41,434 nucleotides of DNA, taken from assembly GCA_030622635.1 (NCBI GenBank), contig JAUXFX010000005.1:1-41434 (forward strand), given 5' to 3'. The DNA is from Bacteroidota bacterium. Lineage in GTDB: Bacteria; Bacteroidota; Bacteroidia; Bacteroidales; JADFUO01. The position numbers and the translations under genes are program-made. Positions 27,684 to 37,235 of the stretch are shown here, piece after piece. The notes under the pieces were generated by a model. It made no database searches. It was not told where the DNA came from and saw nothing but the letters and a program-made list of their open reading frames with translations. Within the stretch, counting starts at the first letter, position 1. Each line of letters opens with the position of its first letter.

Positions 27684-30041
27684 ATGAAACCTGCTTTATT
27701 TTTTGTATTATTAATTATTTCTATTCATTCTTTTTCACAAGTTCAAAAATATTCAAAGGTCAAAATTTTTGCTAATGATGAAGAGTTAGAAGTTTTAGCT
27801 AAAATCGGTATTGCAGTTGATAACGGCGAATTAAAAAAAGGCATTTTTCTGATAACTGACTTATCAGAAAATGAAATTAATCTTCTTGATTCGAAAAATT
27901 TTAAATATGAAATATTAATTGATGATGTTTCAAAGTTTTACAAGGAAAGAAATGTTGCTTTTAAAGATTTAAAGGTTGATCGTACACCCGGGCAGGAATA
28001 TCCTGTTCCTGAGGATTGGGATTACGGCTCAATGGGTGGCTTTTGTACCTTAAGCGAAACGCTTGACCATCTTGATAATATGAGGTCCCAGTATCCCGGC
28101 CTTATCACTGAAAAGTCACAAATTGGTAATCTTACATCAATAGAAGGGCGTCCGATTTACTTTGTAAAAATTTCGGATAATGCAAATATTAATGAAGATG
28201 AACCCGAAGTGCTTTACACTGCCTTACATCATGCCCGCGAACCGATTAGTGTTCAGCAAATGTTGTTTTACATGTATTATCTTTTAGAAAATTATGACAC
28301 AGATTCTGATATTCAGAATTTAGTGGATAATACCGAAATGTATTTTGTTCCCTGCATAAACCCTGACGGATATGTTTACAATGAAACTACCAATCCGAAT
28401 GGTGGAGGAATGTGGAGGAAAAACAGGAGAGATAACGGTGGAGGATCGTTTGGAGTTGACCCCAACAGAAATTATGGATATATGTGGGGTTATGATAATA
28501 ATGGGTCTTCACCTGATCCATGGGCGGAAACATACAGAGGTACAGCACCTTTTTCAGAGCCGGAAAACCAAACTATCAGGGACTTTTGTAATGAAAATGA
28601 ATTTAAAATAGCATTAAATTATCATTCTTACAGCAACCTTTTACTTTCGCCGTGGGGTTACACTGAAGACACATGTCCCGACCATAATGTTTTTATAAGT
28701 TTTGCTGAAATGATGACTCAGGATAATAATTATACTTATGGACCGGGAAGCACCACAATATATCCGACAAACGGCGGTTCGGATGACTGGATGTACGGCG
28801 AGCAGGACGAAAAACCAAAAATACTGGCTTACACACCTGAAGTTGGAAGTGGCAGTGACGGATTTTGGCCGACCATACCCAGAATTATCCCTCTTTGTCA
28901 GGAGAATATGTTGCAAAATATTTTAGCAGCACGACTTGCCGGAAAATACGCTGATGTTGATAACACATCACCTTTAACTACAGGTGATCTAACCGGATTT
29001 TTTAGTTTTAATATTCAAAGACTTGGTTTAATTGACTCCACTGATTTTACTGTTTCTATCCAGCCCTTAGGCACTGAAATTACTGAAATTGGCGAACCAG
29101 TCGTTTTTTCTAATCTTGAACTTCTTGAAAGTGTTGATGATTCAATTTCTTACTCTTTAGATCCTTCAATTCAAATCGGACAGGAAATAAAATATTTATT
29201 ATCGGTTGATAACGGCGATTTTATTGTTTCCGATACAATCACTAAAATATTCGGTGAAGCATATATCATTTTTGAAGATGACGGAAACACAATCACCAAT
29301 TGGTCGGGAGGCTGGGGGATTTCAAATGACCAGTATCACTCACCAACTGGCTCAATAACAGATTCGCCTTACGGAAATTATAATAATAATCAAACTAATT
29401 CAACAACTTTAACCCAGGAACTTGATTTAACAAATTCAGTATTTGCAGTTTTAAATTTCTGGGCAATATGGGAGATTGAAGCCGGCTGGGATTATGTTCA
29501 GGTAAAAATATCTACTAACGGAGGAAGCTCATGGGAACCTTTATCAGGAAAATATACCAAACCCGGTAATAGTAATCAGGCAAGCGGTGAACCTTTATTT
29601 GACGGTTTTCAGACTTTCTGGGTTAAAGAAGAAATGAATCTGCAGGATTATTTAGGTGAAACTGTAAAATTCAGATTTACTTTAAAAAGCGATACCTGGG
29701 TAACTGAAAATGGTTTTCATTTTGATGATCTGACGGTTTCGGTAATTGATGTTTTTACTTCAGTTGACGATCTCTTCTGTGCTCCGGACATAACAATATC
29801 AAATCCAATTCCAAATCCGGCAAATTCCACAGTAAGGTTTAATTATCTGATCCCTGAAAAAATGGATGATGCTAAACTGGTAATTTATAATTCAGCCGGA
29901 CAACAAACCGGTGTTTATGATTTGAAAAAAAATCATAATAATATTATTATTTCAGTTGCCGACTGGAATCCCGGAATTTATTACTATTCAATTATCAGTT
30001 CAAAATCACGTATTAAAACTAAAAAATTGATTGTGATGTAG
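27684..30041 (+). CDS. Secreted M14-family zinc carboxypeptidase with T9SS sorting domain
   Basis: The 785-residue protein has a signal peptide (1-19, SIHSFSQ) and an N-terminal pro-like region (20-125). The M14 catalytic domain spans about 130-430. Zn ligands are His183 and Glu186 in HHAREP and His314 in LNYHSYS. Asn/Arg residues for substrate binding lie in DPNRNYG. The catalytic Glu386 is in TPEVGSGSDGF. About 530-680 is a jelly-roll/MAM-like module (FEDDGNTITNWSGGWG, GWDYVQVKIS). About 705-785 is a T9SS sorting domain (NPIPNPANSTVRFNY, WNPGIYYYSI). It should release C-terminal residues from peptides at or outside the cell surface. It starts 65 bp behind gldD. Confidence 0.93.
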   Translation: MKPALFFVLLIISIHSFSQVQKYSKVKIFANDEELEVLAKIGIAVDNGELKKGIFLITDLSENEINLLDSKNFKYEILIDDVSKFYKERNVAFKDLKVDRTPGQEYPVPEDWDYGSMGGFCTLSETLDHLDNMRSQYPGLITEKSQIGNLTSIEGRPIYFVKISDNANINEDEPEVLYTALHHAREPISVQQMLFYMYYLLENYDTDSDIQNLVDNTEMYFVPCINPDGYVYNETTNPNGGGMWRKNRRDNGGGSFGVDPNRNYGYMWGYDNNGSSPDPWAETYRGTAPFSEPENQTIRDFCNENEFKIALNYHSYSNLLLSPWGYTEDTCPDHNVFISFAEMMTQDNNYTYGPGSTTIYPTNGGSDDWMYGEQDEKPKILAYTPEVGSGSDGFWPTIPRIIPLCQENMLQNILAARLAGKYADVDNTSPLTTGDLTGFFSFNIQRLGLIDSTDFTVSIQPLGTEITEIGEPVVFSNLELLESVDDSISYSLDPSIQIGQEIKYLLSVDNGDFIVSDTITKIFGEAYIIFEDDGNTITNWSGGWGISNDQYHSPTGSITDSPYGNYNNNQTNSTTLTQELDLTNSVFAVLNFWAIWEIEAGWDYVQVKISTNGGSSWEPLSGKYTKPGNSNQASGEPLFDGFQTFWVKEEMNLQDYLGETVKFRFTLKSDTWVTENGFHFDDLTVSVIDVFTSVDDLFCAPDITISNPIPNPANSTVRFNYLIPEKMDDAKLVIYNSAGQQTGVYDLKKNHNNIIISVADWNPGIYYYSIISSKSRIKTKKLIVM

Positions 30042-30170
30042 GGTTTGTCTGAAAAACTGCAGAGTAATTAGTTTGAATATATGTTGTGTTTTCGGGGCTA
30101 TATGAATAATAATAGTATCATCAAATTCTGCTTTATCAGTGTTCATATTTATTAAATTATCTAAAGGAAT

Positions 30171-30201
30171 TTTAGTATTTTAATAAAATTGCTTACATTT
30201 G
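30171..30201 (+). promoter_or_regulatory. Promoter of the CorA gene
   Basis: TTTA (30171-30174), 19 bp, then TACATTTG (30194-30201) matches the Bacteroidota promoter form except for the last base of the -33 box. It lies about 53 bp before ATG 30255. Confidence 0.6.
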
Positions 30202-30243
30202 AGCCGCAAAAAATACTACCGGAATGTAAAAATCAATAAAAAA

Positions 30244-30251
30244 GGGGAGGG
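30244..30251 (+). promoter_or_regulatory. Strong Shine-Dalgarno sequence before corA
   Basis: GGGGAGGG stands 3 bp before ATG 30255. Such purine-rich sites are rare before the other genes here, where AT-rich leaders are normal. Confidence 0.6.
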
Positions 30252-30254
30252 TAT

Positions 30255-31163
30255 ATGATTGAAACCATAAAAATAGGCACATTAAATTGGCACCACATTC
30301 TCAACCCAACGGAAGAAGACCTTAAATATCTGAAAGATAATTTTCATTTTCATCCCCTTGATATTGAAGACTGTCGCACTTATAACCAAAGACCCAAAAT
30401 TGATATTTACGACGATTATTATTTTCTGATATTGCACTTTCCTGATTTTGACAAATCGGATATATTTTTACAAACCAAAGAGGTTAAAATTTTCTGGGGC
30501 GAAGATTATATAATTACTATCGGTCAATCGCATTGGATAGTTACCCAAATGTTTAAAGACGCCCTTGAACAGGAAGCCAGAAAAGAAGAGTTTAAAGTTA
30601 ATTCAAGCGATGCATTATTATACAAAATATTGGAAAAGCTAATGACGAAATCACTTTTGATGATACGCAAGGTAGGAAGCGAACTGGAATATATTAGCCA
30701 GGAACTATTTAGTAAACGGGCTAAAAAATCAATTGAACAAATTTCGGTTAGCAGAAAAAATGTCATATTACTCAACACTATGTTCAAGCCTCAGCTAAGG
30801 TTGTTCAGTAAATTTGAAACCGGTGCTATTAAAGGTTTTGCTGAAAACATGGAAGACTATTGGGGTAATATTCTTGACTATTACCAAAAAATGTGGGATA
30901 TGACCGAAGACTACCAGGAGTTGATCGAGGGATTGTCAAAAACATTTGATTCGCTGCAGACTAACAAGATAAATGAAATAATGAAAGTGCTTACAATGGT
31001 ATCTGCGATATTGCTTCCTCTTACTTTTATCACCGGATTATATGGTATGAATCTTGGGCTACCTTTTTCAAATGACCCGAAAGCATTCTGGATAATTATC
31101 ATTTCAATGGTAGTGATTGTCTTTTTGATGATATCATATTTCAAAAAAAGAAAATGGATGTGA
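30255..31163 (+). CDS. corA: CorA-family magnesium/divalent cation transporter
   Basis: The 302-residue protein has a soluble N-terminal funnel domain (LNPTEEDLKYLKDNFHFHPL at the start) and a long helical stalk. Two C-terminal transmembrane helices flank the signature YGMNLG (Gly264-Met-Asn266). The positively charged tail KKRKWM is typical. CorA forms a pentameric inner-membrane channel for Mg2+, and some members carry Co2+, Ni2+ or Zn2+. It stands alone with its own promoter and strong ribosome site. Confidence 0.93.
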   Translation: MIETIKIGTLNWHHILNPTEEDLKYLKDNFHFHPLDIEDCRTYNQRPKIDIYDDYYFLILHFPDFDKSDIFLQTKEVKIFWGEDYIITIGQSHWIVTQMFKDALEQEARKEEFKVNSSDALLYKILEKLMTKSLLMIRKVGSELEYISQELFSKRAKKSIEQISVSRKNVILLNTMFKPQLRLFSKFETGAIKGFAENMEDYWGNILDYYQKMWDMTEDYQELIEGLSKTFDSLQTNKINEIMKVLTMVSAILLPLTFITGLYGMNLGLPFSNDPKAFWIIIISMVVIVFLMISYFKKRKWM

Positions 31164-31484
31164 AAGAAACGATATTATTTCCATGATAATTTCAGACATC
31201 CTGACTTATCATCAACTTCCTTAAAATTATAAATTACTCCAAAGGTGAGTGTGACTTTTTAAACATTAATGGAACACCGATAACACGGATACCGATAGCT
31301 ATTAGTATGGATTTTTTACGAATATAGATATTAATTCATTATTTTTTTAACTTCGTAAATCTAAAATCGCCTGTCCCGTATCTTCAGCGTATCGGGGTTA
31401 ATCCTTGTTCTTAAATCAATTTCTGTTTTTTTATCTTGACTTACGCATAACATTGATATTCAATAATACTGAAATAAAAGTTTG
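31164..31484. other. Intergenic region between corA and ssb (convergent)
   Basis: No open frame with coding character is seen. It holds a weak imperfect palindrome at 31289-31308 related to the hairpin at 23985 and a GC-richer patch around 31375-31400 that could fold after ssb. Both are weak. Confidence 0.5.
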
Positions 31485-31898
31485 TTAGAAAGGCAAATCG
31501 TCTTCCGCTGTGGGTTCGGGTGCAGGCGGCTCCTCAACTTTGTTTTGCTGGGTTTCATTCTGGTCTCTACGTCCTCCAAGCATAGTCAAGTTATCGCCTA
31601 AAATTTCGGTAATGTATCTTTTGTTACCGTCTTTGTCGTCCCATGAACGGGTTTTTATTCTTCCTTCCAGAAAAATCTGTTTTCCTTTGTTTAAATATTT
31701 TTCAGCCACGTCTGCCAGACCACGCCACAACACAATATTGTGCCATTCGGTTTGGTCAACCCTGTTACCTTCTTTATCTTTATAACTTTCGGTTGTAGCT
31801 AACGGAAATGATGCTTTTTTAACTCCGTTTTCAAAACTAAAAATATCGGGGTCCTTTCCGAGGTTCCCAATCAAAATAACTTTATTTACTCCTGCCAT
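31485..31898 (-). CDS. ssb: Single-stranded DNA-binding protein
   Basis: The 137-residue protein has an OB fold (MAGVNKVILIGNLGKDP at the start, then TEWHNIVLWRGLADVAEKYL and KGKQIFLEGRIKTRSW). A short flexible linker leads to the acidic tip DDLPF, which binds replication and repair partners. In many Bacteroidota ssb stands directly before gldE. Here it is about 4.5 kb away on the opposite strand, so the common order is broken. Confidence 0.96.
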   Translation of the reverse strand: MAGVNKVILIGNLGKDPDIFSFENGVKKASFPLATTESYKDKEGNRVDQTEWHNIVLWRGLADVAEKYLNKGKQIFLEGRIKTRSWDDKDGNKRYITEILGDNLTMLGGRRDQNETQQNKVEEPPAPEPTAEDDLPF

Positions 31899-31996
31899 TT
31901 TTGTTTGATTTAAATGTTAATACTTTAATTATTTGCAAAATTAATTGTTTAATCATTCATTAATACAAAAAAATAAAAAATGTCGTAAATTATGTT

Positions 31997-32350
31997 TCAA
32001 GCTTTATGAAAATCATCTTTAACTTTTTGTATCACCCGGTTCATAATATCATTAAGATTATTAATGAGTTGCGGGAGTTCTTCAAGGTTGGATTTTTCTT
32101 TTGAAATATTTTCAATTAATCTTATTTCTGACTTTAATTCATTAATACTGAAGCTATCAATTGAAGATTTTAATTTATGTGAGTAAAATGAAATTTTATT
32201 ATAATCTTTTTCTTTTAAGCCTTTATTGATAATTGAAAGCATTTCGGGTGTGTTATTAAGGAAAATATCAATAATATTATCAATAACTTTTTTATTATTA
32301 CCTACAAATGCTTTTATTATTGTCAGATTATATAGTTCTCCGGAATCCAT
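31997..32350 (-). CDS. Histidine-containing phosphotransfer (Hpt) protein
   Basis: The 117-residue four-helix Hpt domain stands alone. The phospho-acceptor is His58 in YSHKLKSS, and NNTPEMLSIINKGLKEKD precedes it as in the family. Hpt proteins relay phosphate between receiver domains. It begins 6 bp behind the sigma-54 response regulator on the same strand, so the regulator's receiver is its likely partner. No hybrid kinase is adjacent to feed the pair. Confidence 0.88.
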   Translation of the reverse strand: MDSGELYNLTIIKAFVGNNKKVIDNIIDIFLNNTPEMLSIINKGLKEKDYNKISFYSHKLKSSIDSFSINELKSEIRLIENISKEKSNLEELPQLINNLNDIMNRVIQKVKDDFHKA

Positions 32351-32356
32351 ATATAA

Positions 32357-33700
32357 TTAAATTTCATCATGTTTTATCATCCTGTAAATTGTTGACTTGC
32401 CTATGTCAAGTTTTTTCGCTACCATCAATATATTATTATCATATTTTTGAAGATAATGTTTTATTATCTTGTTGATATAAACTTTTAAAGTGTTTTCTTC
32501 CAAAAGAAAATCGGTAATTGTATTTGTAGTATTAAATGAAATATCATTTTCGTCAATTATATCCGAGTTAGTTAAAACGGCTGCAAGTTCAACAATTGCT
32601 TTTAATTCACGAACATTACCGGGAAACGGATAGTTCATTAATCTTTCTTGAGCAGCAGTAGAGATGGTTAATTTCTTCATTTTATTTTCTTTACAAAATT
32701 CATCAACAAAATATTTTGCCAGTATTAAAATGTCATCACCTCTATATCTGAGTGGTGGTAATTCAATGGGTAAGCCTAATAGGCGATAATACAGGTCCTC
32801 TCTGAAATTACCTTTTTTTACTTCCTGATGCAGATTTTTATTTGTAGATACAATCAGTCTTATATCAAATTTGATAACTTCGTTTCCGCCAACTCTTGTA
32901 AGTTCTCTTTCCTGAATAACGCGCAAAAGTTTTGATTGCATACTCTTATCCATTTCACTGATTTCATCAAGAAACAAAGTACCTTTATTTGCTGTTTCAA
33001 ACCTTCCGGGTTTTCTGGTAGTAGCTCCGGTAAAAGCACCTTTTTCATGTCCGAACAATTCGCTTTCAATCAATTCTTTTGGAATTGCAGAAACATTAAT
33101 TGCTACAAATGGTTGTTTGCTTCTTGGTGAGTTGTAGTGAATGGCTTTTGCAACAAGCTCTTTACCCGTGCCTGTTTCCCCGGTTAATGAAACTAAAATA
33201 TGTGAATTGATGGCTTTTTCTATCAAACCGAATATTTTTTTTATTGCAGGGCTGTTACCTTTTATTATTTTATTAAATTCGTATTTTTTCCCGATTTCTT
33301 CTTTCAGTTCGCTGATTTCCTGTTTTAATTCAAAGTTCTCCTTTATTTTATTAATTACATTCCATAACCTGTCTTTAGTATTGTCATCTTTTACAAAATA
33401 ATCATAAGCTCCTTCTTTTAATAACTCAACAGCTGTAGTAATATCTTCCTGGCCGGAAACAATAATAACAGGTGTTTCAGAATTATATTCAAGAATGTTT
33501 TTAAGGACTTCATGTCCCGACATGTAAGGCAGTCTGTAATCAAGTGAGATAACAGAAGGATTTTTATACAGGTTTTTTAAACAATCAGAGCCAGTTAAAA
33601 ATAATTCCACTTCATAGTCGGGATTAAGAGATAAGTGATGTTTTAACATCTGACCGTATAATTCGTCATCTTCAACGATAAAAATTTTAAAAGTGCCCAT
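32357..33700 (-). CDS. Sigma-54-dependent response regulator (NtrC family)
   Basis: ATG 33700 gives 447 residues starting MGTFKIFIVEDDE. A TTG at 33727 overlaps the promoter and is rejected. The receiver domain has Asp54 in SLDYRLP and Lys in YFVKDD. The AAA+ domain has Walker A GETGTGKE (174-181), the sigma-54 contact GAFTGA (221-226), Walker B TLFLDEI (241-247) and FPGNVREL. The C-terminal Fis-type helix-turn-helix (about 405-447) includes AKKLDIGKSTIYRMI. It activates -24/-12 promoters with RpoN, which is also encoded in this window. It is co-transcribed with the Hpt gene, and its targets are not visible. Confidence 0.95.
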   Translation of the reverse strand: MGTFKIFIVEDDELYGQMLKHHLSLNPDYEVELFLTGSDCLKNLYKNPSVISLDYRLPYMSGHEVLKNILEYNSETPVIIVSGQEDITTAVELLKEGAYDYFVKDDNTKDRLWNVINKIKENFELKQEISELKEEIGKKYEFNKIIKGNSPAIKKIFGLIEKAINSHILVSLTGETGTGKELVAKAIHYNSPRSKQPFVAINVSAIPKELIESELFGHEKGAFTGATTRKPGRFETANKGTLFLDEISEMDKSMQSKLLRVIQERELTRVGGNEVIKFDIRLIVSTNKNLHQEVKKGNFREDLYYRLLGLPIELPPLRYRGDDILILAKYFVDEFCKENKMKKLTISTAAQERLMNYPFPGNVRELKAIVELAAVLTNSDIIDENDISFNTTNTITDFLLEENTLKVYINKIIKHYLQKYDNNILMVAKKLDIGKSTIYRMIKHDEI

Positions 33701-33724
33701 AATAATAATAATTTTTTTAAAGGT

Positions 33725-33756
33725 CAAAGATATAAAATATTTTTAATATTCCCAAT
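33725..33756 (-). promoter_or_regulatory. Promoter of the sigma-54 regulator-Hpt operon
   Basis: On the minus strand ATTG (33756-33753), 20 bp and TATCTTTG (33732-33725) fit the Bacteroidota promoter. The -7 box is 24 bp from ATG 33700, and this decides against the longer TTG start. Confidence 0.7.
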
Positions 33757-34198
33757 TTGAGAATAATTTCTATGATTAATTTTTAATCAAGCTTGTTTCC
33801 ATTTTTTGGAAGGTTACGATTTTTTTAACCCTCCGTAACGATAGCTGACAAACCTAAGTATCCGTCCATAAAGTCAAACAAATTTTGAATTAATCCCGAA
33901 AGCTTTCGGGACCAAATAGCAAAAAACAAATAACAAATAAATTCGAAATATCAATGATCAAAACTTGTATGGATCGGTGTTAGATATTCCAAATTCCATT
34001 GAGATAAACCCTTAACTTAATGACATTGGGGTATATGGGTATAAGGGTACTGGTTGGTATCCAGTATTTCCCTTATTTCCCCTACAACCGCAGGGCGTCC
34101 GTATGGATTCCCCTTATTTCCCCTATTCCCCGTTAGGAAATTTTTATTATTGATTAATACTGATAAGTTACCAGGGCGTTATTACGATTATGAATTGC
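33757..34198. other. Long intergenic region with palindrome and C/T-rich repeats
   Basis: It contains an 18-bp perfect palindrome (33894-33911) and, at about 34070-34125, two copies of a C/T-rich word close to CCTTATTTCCCCT. No convincing coding frame is present. Confidence 0.5.
33894..33911. repeat. Perfect 18-bp palindrome
   Basis: TCCCGAAAGCTTTCGGGA reads identically on both strands. It lies in the gap between the sigma-54 regulator promoter and the end of the TPR-AraC gene. It may be the terminator of the latter on the minus strand or a dispersed repeat. Confidence 0.65.
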
Positions 34199-35938
34199 TT
34201 ACGAGGCCGAGCGTTGAAAATATGAAGGCGTTATACCTGTTTCTTTCTTAAATACTGAGTTAAAAGATGACTTCGATGTAAAGCCCGCTTCAAAAGCAAG
34301 TGCTTCTATGGTAAGGTTCATATTTCCCGGGTCAATTAGCATTTTCCTGGCTTCAATTATGCGCTGGCGGTTAATGAATGTATTGAAATTACATTGGTAA
34401 TGATCGTTGATAACTCCCGATAGATAGGTACGGTTAGTATCCAGGAGTCGGGCACATTCATCTATAGTTATTTTTGGCTGACGGTATGCCCTGTCTTCAT
34501 GTATCAACTTTTCAAACCCCAGAAGGATATCATCTTTTTTGGCACTGGTGTATTGTTTCAGTAGCTGGTTCAGTTCGCTGTTCTTCTCATCAATTTTCAT
34601 CAGTTCAAGGTTTCTGCGGATAAGATCCTTATTGGCCCTGGAAGTCCTTACATACGACAGGACAATGAGGATAATAATAATTGCCAGCAAAATAACTCCT
34701 CCAAATAAAAAGTTGACTTTTTGCCTTTGCATTTCATTCTCTTTGTCGAGAATAATGATCTGCTGTTCTTTATGCCTTACATCAAACTTTGTTTCCAATT
34801 CGGCAATTTTTTGTTTTTGCTCTTCTGTATATATCTCATTCTTAATATCTGATTTTTCTTTATAGTACTCCAAAGCCTTTTTATATTCCCCCTTTGCCTC
34901 ATAGATTGCTATGTAAGCAATCACTATTTTAATTTTATCTTTAAGCGATGTTGTGTCAATTAACCTTTCAGCTTTGTCTGCATAAGTAAGTGCTTTTGTA
35001 AACTCCCCTGTTTTTGCATAACATTGGGCCAGTTGGCCATAATTCAGGATAAGTGATTGTTTTGCATTTGATTTTTGTGATTCGGCAACCGCAATTTCCA
35101 AATAGTGAATGGCACTATCGTAATTGCCAGTTAAGTAGTTAAGTTTACCAAGAAGTCCTGTGTTGGAAGCAATATCATGTGTATTGTTCAATTCCATTGC
35201 AATTGAAAGACCCTCTTTGGCAAATTTGATGGCCTTGTCATATTCTCCCAATTCACAATATGAATTTGCAATGGGATAACAGAATGACACATAATGTCCT
35301 TTTATTTCTGTTTTCTTTCTTATTTCATGAGCCCTTAAATAATATTCCAGTCCTTTTTCATAATTCATTTGCTGGAGATGGATATTGCCTATATTGGCAA
35401 GGATGTTGGCTCCTTGCTGTTCCTGTCCAAGTTCAATCAATATATCATACGATTTTTGATAATAAACAATTGCTTTATCAAACTCATTAAGATTATCTGC
35501 AGTTATTCCAAGTCCGTTATAACATGATGCAAAGGTTTGCTTGTCATCACCTTCTTCCATTTCATTTAAAGCAACATTGAAATAATCAGAAGCCACGGGG
35601 AAATTCCCACGGTACATTTCCAGATACCCTGAGAAAATATTTGCACGGATAAATGCATAATGCAAATTATTTTCCTTTGCAAGTTCCATCGATTGTTTCA
35701 GCATAAGCCCTGAACTATCAAGATTTGTTTGAAGATAAATGAATGCAAGGGCATTAAGGCTTTGGGCAACAGTTTTATCGTCCCCGCTTTCCCTTGCTTC
35801 TTTAATCTTCTCTAATAATTCTTTTGGATCTGCCTGTCCATAACTGATGCCGGATAAAAGCAGTCCTGACAAAACAAAGGTCATAAAAACTGTTGCAAAA
35901 CAAAAGGTTGAAAATATTAATCTTTTTCTGGTATACAT
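34199..35938 (-). CDS. Membrane-anchored TPR / AraC-type transcription regulator
   Basis: The 579-residue protein has an N-terminal signal anchor (about 1-36). About nine TPR units follow (35-390: FASCYNGLGITADNLNEFDK, YEKGLEYYLRAHEIRKK). A coiled linker leads to one transmembrane helix (about 409-432, VILLAIIIILIVLSYV). The C-terminal AraC-family HTH (about 470-579) includes LLDTNRTYLSGVIND and ALAFEAGFTSKSSFNSVFKK. The TPR part is probably periplasmic and the DNA-binding part cytoplasmic, so an envelope signal could be passed directly to DNA. This architecture is common in Bacteroidota. It is a single-gene unit, and the targets are unknown. Confidence 0.88.
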   Translation of the reverse strand: MYTRKRLIFSTFCFATVFMTFVLSGLLLSGISYGQADPKELLEKIKEARESGDDKTVAQSLNALAFIYLQTNLDSSGLMLKQSMELAKENNLHYAFIRANIFSGYLEMYRGNFPVASDYFNVALNEMEEGDDKQTFASCYNGLGITADNLNEFDKAIVYYQKSYDILIELGQEQQGANILANIGNIHLQQMNYEKGLEYYLRAHEIRKKTEIKGHYVSFCYPIANSYCELGEYDKAIKFAKEGLSIAMELNNTHDIASNTGLLGKLNYLTGNYDSAIHYLEIAVAESQKSNAKQSLILNYGQLAQCYAKTGEFTKALTYADKAERLIDTTSLKDKIKIVIAYIAIYEAKGEYKKALEYYKEKSDIKNEIYTEEQKQKIAELETKFDVRHKEQQIIILDKENEMQRQKVNFLFGGVILLAIIIILIVLSYVRTSRANKDLIRRNLELMKIDEKNSELNQLLKQYTSAKKDDILLGFEKLIHEDRAYRQPKITIDECARLLDTNRTYLSGVINDHYQCNFNTFINRQRIIEARKMLIDPGNMNLTIEALAFEAGFTSKSSFNSVFKKETGITPSYFQRSAS

Positions 35939-36202
35939 GATATCTTATGTTTTATTATATGAGGTTCGTGTTTTTTTGTAAAAATAAAAAAAATAAAGAA
36001 CGAACAATTAATTTTTTGAATAATTTTCAATATGATACTACAAATTCAGTTTATTATGCTGCCACTTGCGGTTTTTTATTATAAATAAGTGTTTATTATA
36101 CGGATTACGTTTTTTCTTGTTTATTTGAAATATTATACGTATAATCGCTGCTTAATAATGTGTTAGGTGCTAAGAGAAGTAATAACAAATGGATCGTCAG
36201 TT
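35939..36202. other. Divergent gap before the Cys/TPR gene
   Basis: It includes a 63-bp leader module (36103-36165), a 14-bp palindrome within it, and GTTAGGT (36162-36168), a perfect match to the integron core site GTTRRRY 34 bp before ATG 36203. No coding frame was seen. Confidence 0.5.
36103..36165 (+). repeat. 63-bp leader module, copy 1
   Basis: By eye it aligns without gaps to 38908-38970 at about 48 of 63 positions. Shared blocks include TTTTTTCTTG, TATTATAC and GCTTAATAAT. It stands 37 bp before the Cys/TPR gene, and the second copy is 15 bp before the RRM gene. Confidence 0.65.
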
Positions 36203-37135
36203 ATGAAAAAGGAGAAGTGTATTATTTGTTTAAATGCTAAAGGAAAACGGGTTTGTAAGATTAATGATAACTCATTAATTTGTTCTATCTGTTGTGCAAA
36301 GATTAGAACGTCCAATTGTGACGGTTGTTTTCATTACACTCAAGCAGAAAAATACGCAAAAGAAAAATCAGTGAAACAAAAATCTGAAAAATTTATAATG
36401 GCTATTGATCCTGAAATAAATGATAAAGTGGATCAAGCATTGGCAATGGCTGAAAAAGGAAATATACAATTGGGAGAAAGTATCATCTCTGCATTGCTTA
36501 ATGAGCACTACCATATTGATATGGTCCAATATGGAATGGGTGTAGTATGTTTAATGAAAAAACAATATGGTAAAGCTATTACATATTTTGATAAAGCAAT
36601 TAAGATAAACCCATATTTTGTTGAAGCCTGGTTTAATAAAGGTGCTGCTCATCAGAAAAGATTGGAATTAGGTGATACAATCAAAGCCTATCAAAAAGTG
36701 ATCGAATTTGGAGACTCGTCAGAACATTTTGTAAATCATGCAAAGGGTTTTATTAGAGACTTAGAAAAACAAATAAGAAAGAGTAGTGGTTTGAGTATGA
36801 ATGATTATTTAAAGTCGATGGATATGTTTAATGATGCTTTTGCAGCAATGGAGAGAATGGAATGGGAAAAAGCGTTATCAGGTTTCAAAAAAGTTTTATC
36901 AATGGATACACAACATACACAATCTTATGGTAATATGGGTATTTGTTATTGTCAATTAGGTAAGAAACAGGAAGCACTCGCAGCCCTTGAAAAATCTTTA
37001 GAGTTAGATCCTAAATACGAACCTGCTATAATAAATCTAAAGGTTATTTCTTCCCTTGCAGATGGTGAAAGACTACCGTTTGCTAAATTTAAGTCTGTTG
37101 ACTATTATAAAGATATTACTACAGAGAAGAAATAA
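36203..37135 (+). CDS. Cys-rich zinc-binding/TPR protein, possible cassette gene
   Basis: ATG 36203 gives 310 residues; GTG 36167 overlaps the putative core site and is less likely. The N-terminus carries closely spaced cysteines (KCIICLNAKGKRVC, CSICCAKI, CDGCFHY; about 5-50), a probable zinc-ribbon or treble-clef-like module. Then come TPRs (about 75-300: YGKAITYFDKAIKINPYFVE, QALAMAEKGN, GNMGICYCQLGKKQEALAAL). No signal peptide is seen, so the protein is likely cytoplasmic. TPRs bind proteins, and the metal module may bind nucleic acid or protein. It lies between a perfect GTTRRRY core site (36162) and an attC-like structure (37236-37368), which is how an integron gene cassette would look. 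Confidence 0.78.
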   Translation: MKKEKCIICLNAKGKRVCKINDNSLICSICCAKIRTSNCDGCFHYTQAEKYAKEKSVKQKSEKFIMAIDPEINDKVDQALAMAEKGNIQLGESIISALLNEHYHIDMVQYGMGVVCLMKKQYGKAITYFDKAIKINPYFVEAWFNKGAAHQKRLELGDTIKAYQKVIEFGDSSEHFVNHAKGFIRDLEKQIRKSSGLSMNDYLKSMDMFNDAFAAMERMEWEKALSGFKKVLSMDTQHTQSYGNMGICYCQLGKKQEALAALEKSLELDPKYEPAIINLKVISSLADGERLPFAKFKSVDYYKDITTEKK

Positions 37136-37235
37136 TTAATTAGTAATATTTTTAGATGATTTTGAATTCAAGAGAGAGAGAGAGATAAGTATTTAATATA
37201 GTATGCTAATTAAATTATAATTAGAAAGTTATCGC

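Noticed and set aside
30006-30146. 46-codon minus-strand frame (MNTDKAEFDDTIIIHIAPKT...) between the M14 gene and corA
   Set aside because: It overlaps the end of the M14 gene, lacks a ribosome site and matches nothing I recognise. It could be a gene remnant but support is too weak to list.
31289-31308. Palindrome ATACCGATA..TATTAGTAT
   Set aside because: Two mismatches in nine pairs; probably a worn copy of the 23985-24004 hairpin, too weak for a separate feature.
35998-36168. A third full attC ending at GTTAGGT 36162-36168
   Set aside because: Only the right-hand core box is convincing; no upstream arm pairs well with CTTAATAATG, so only the box itself is noted.
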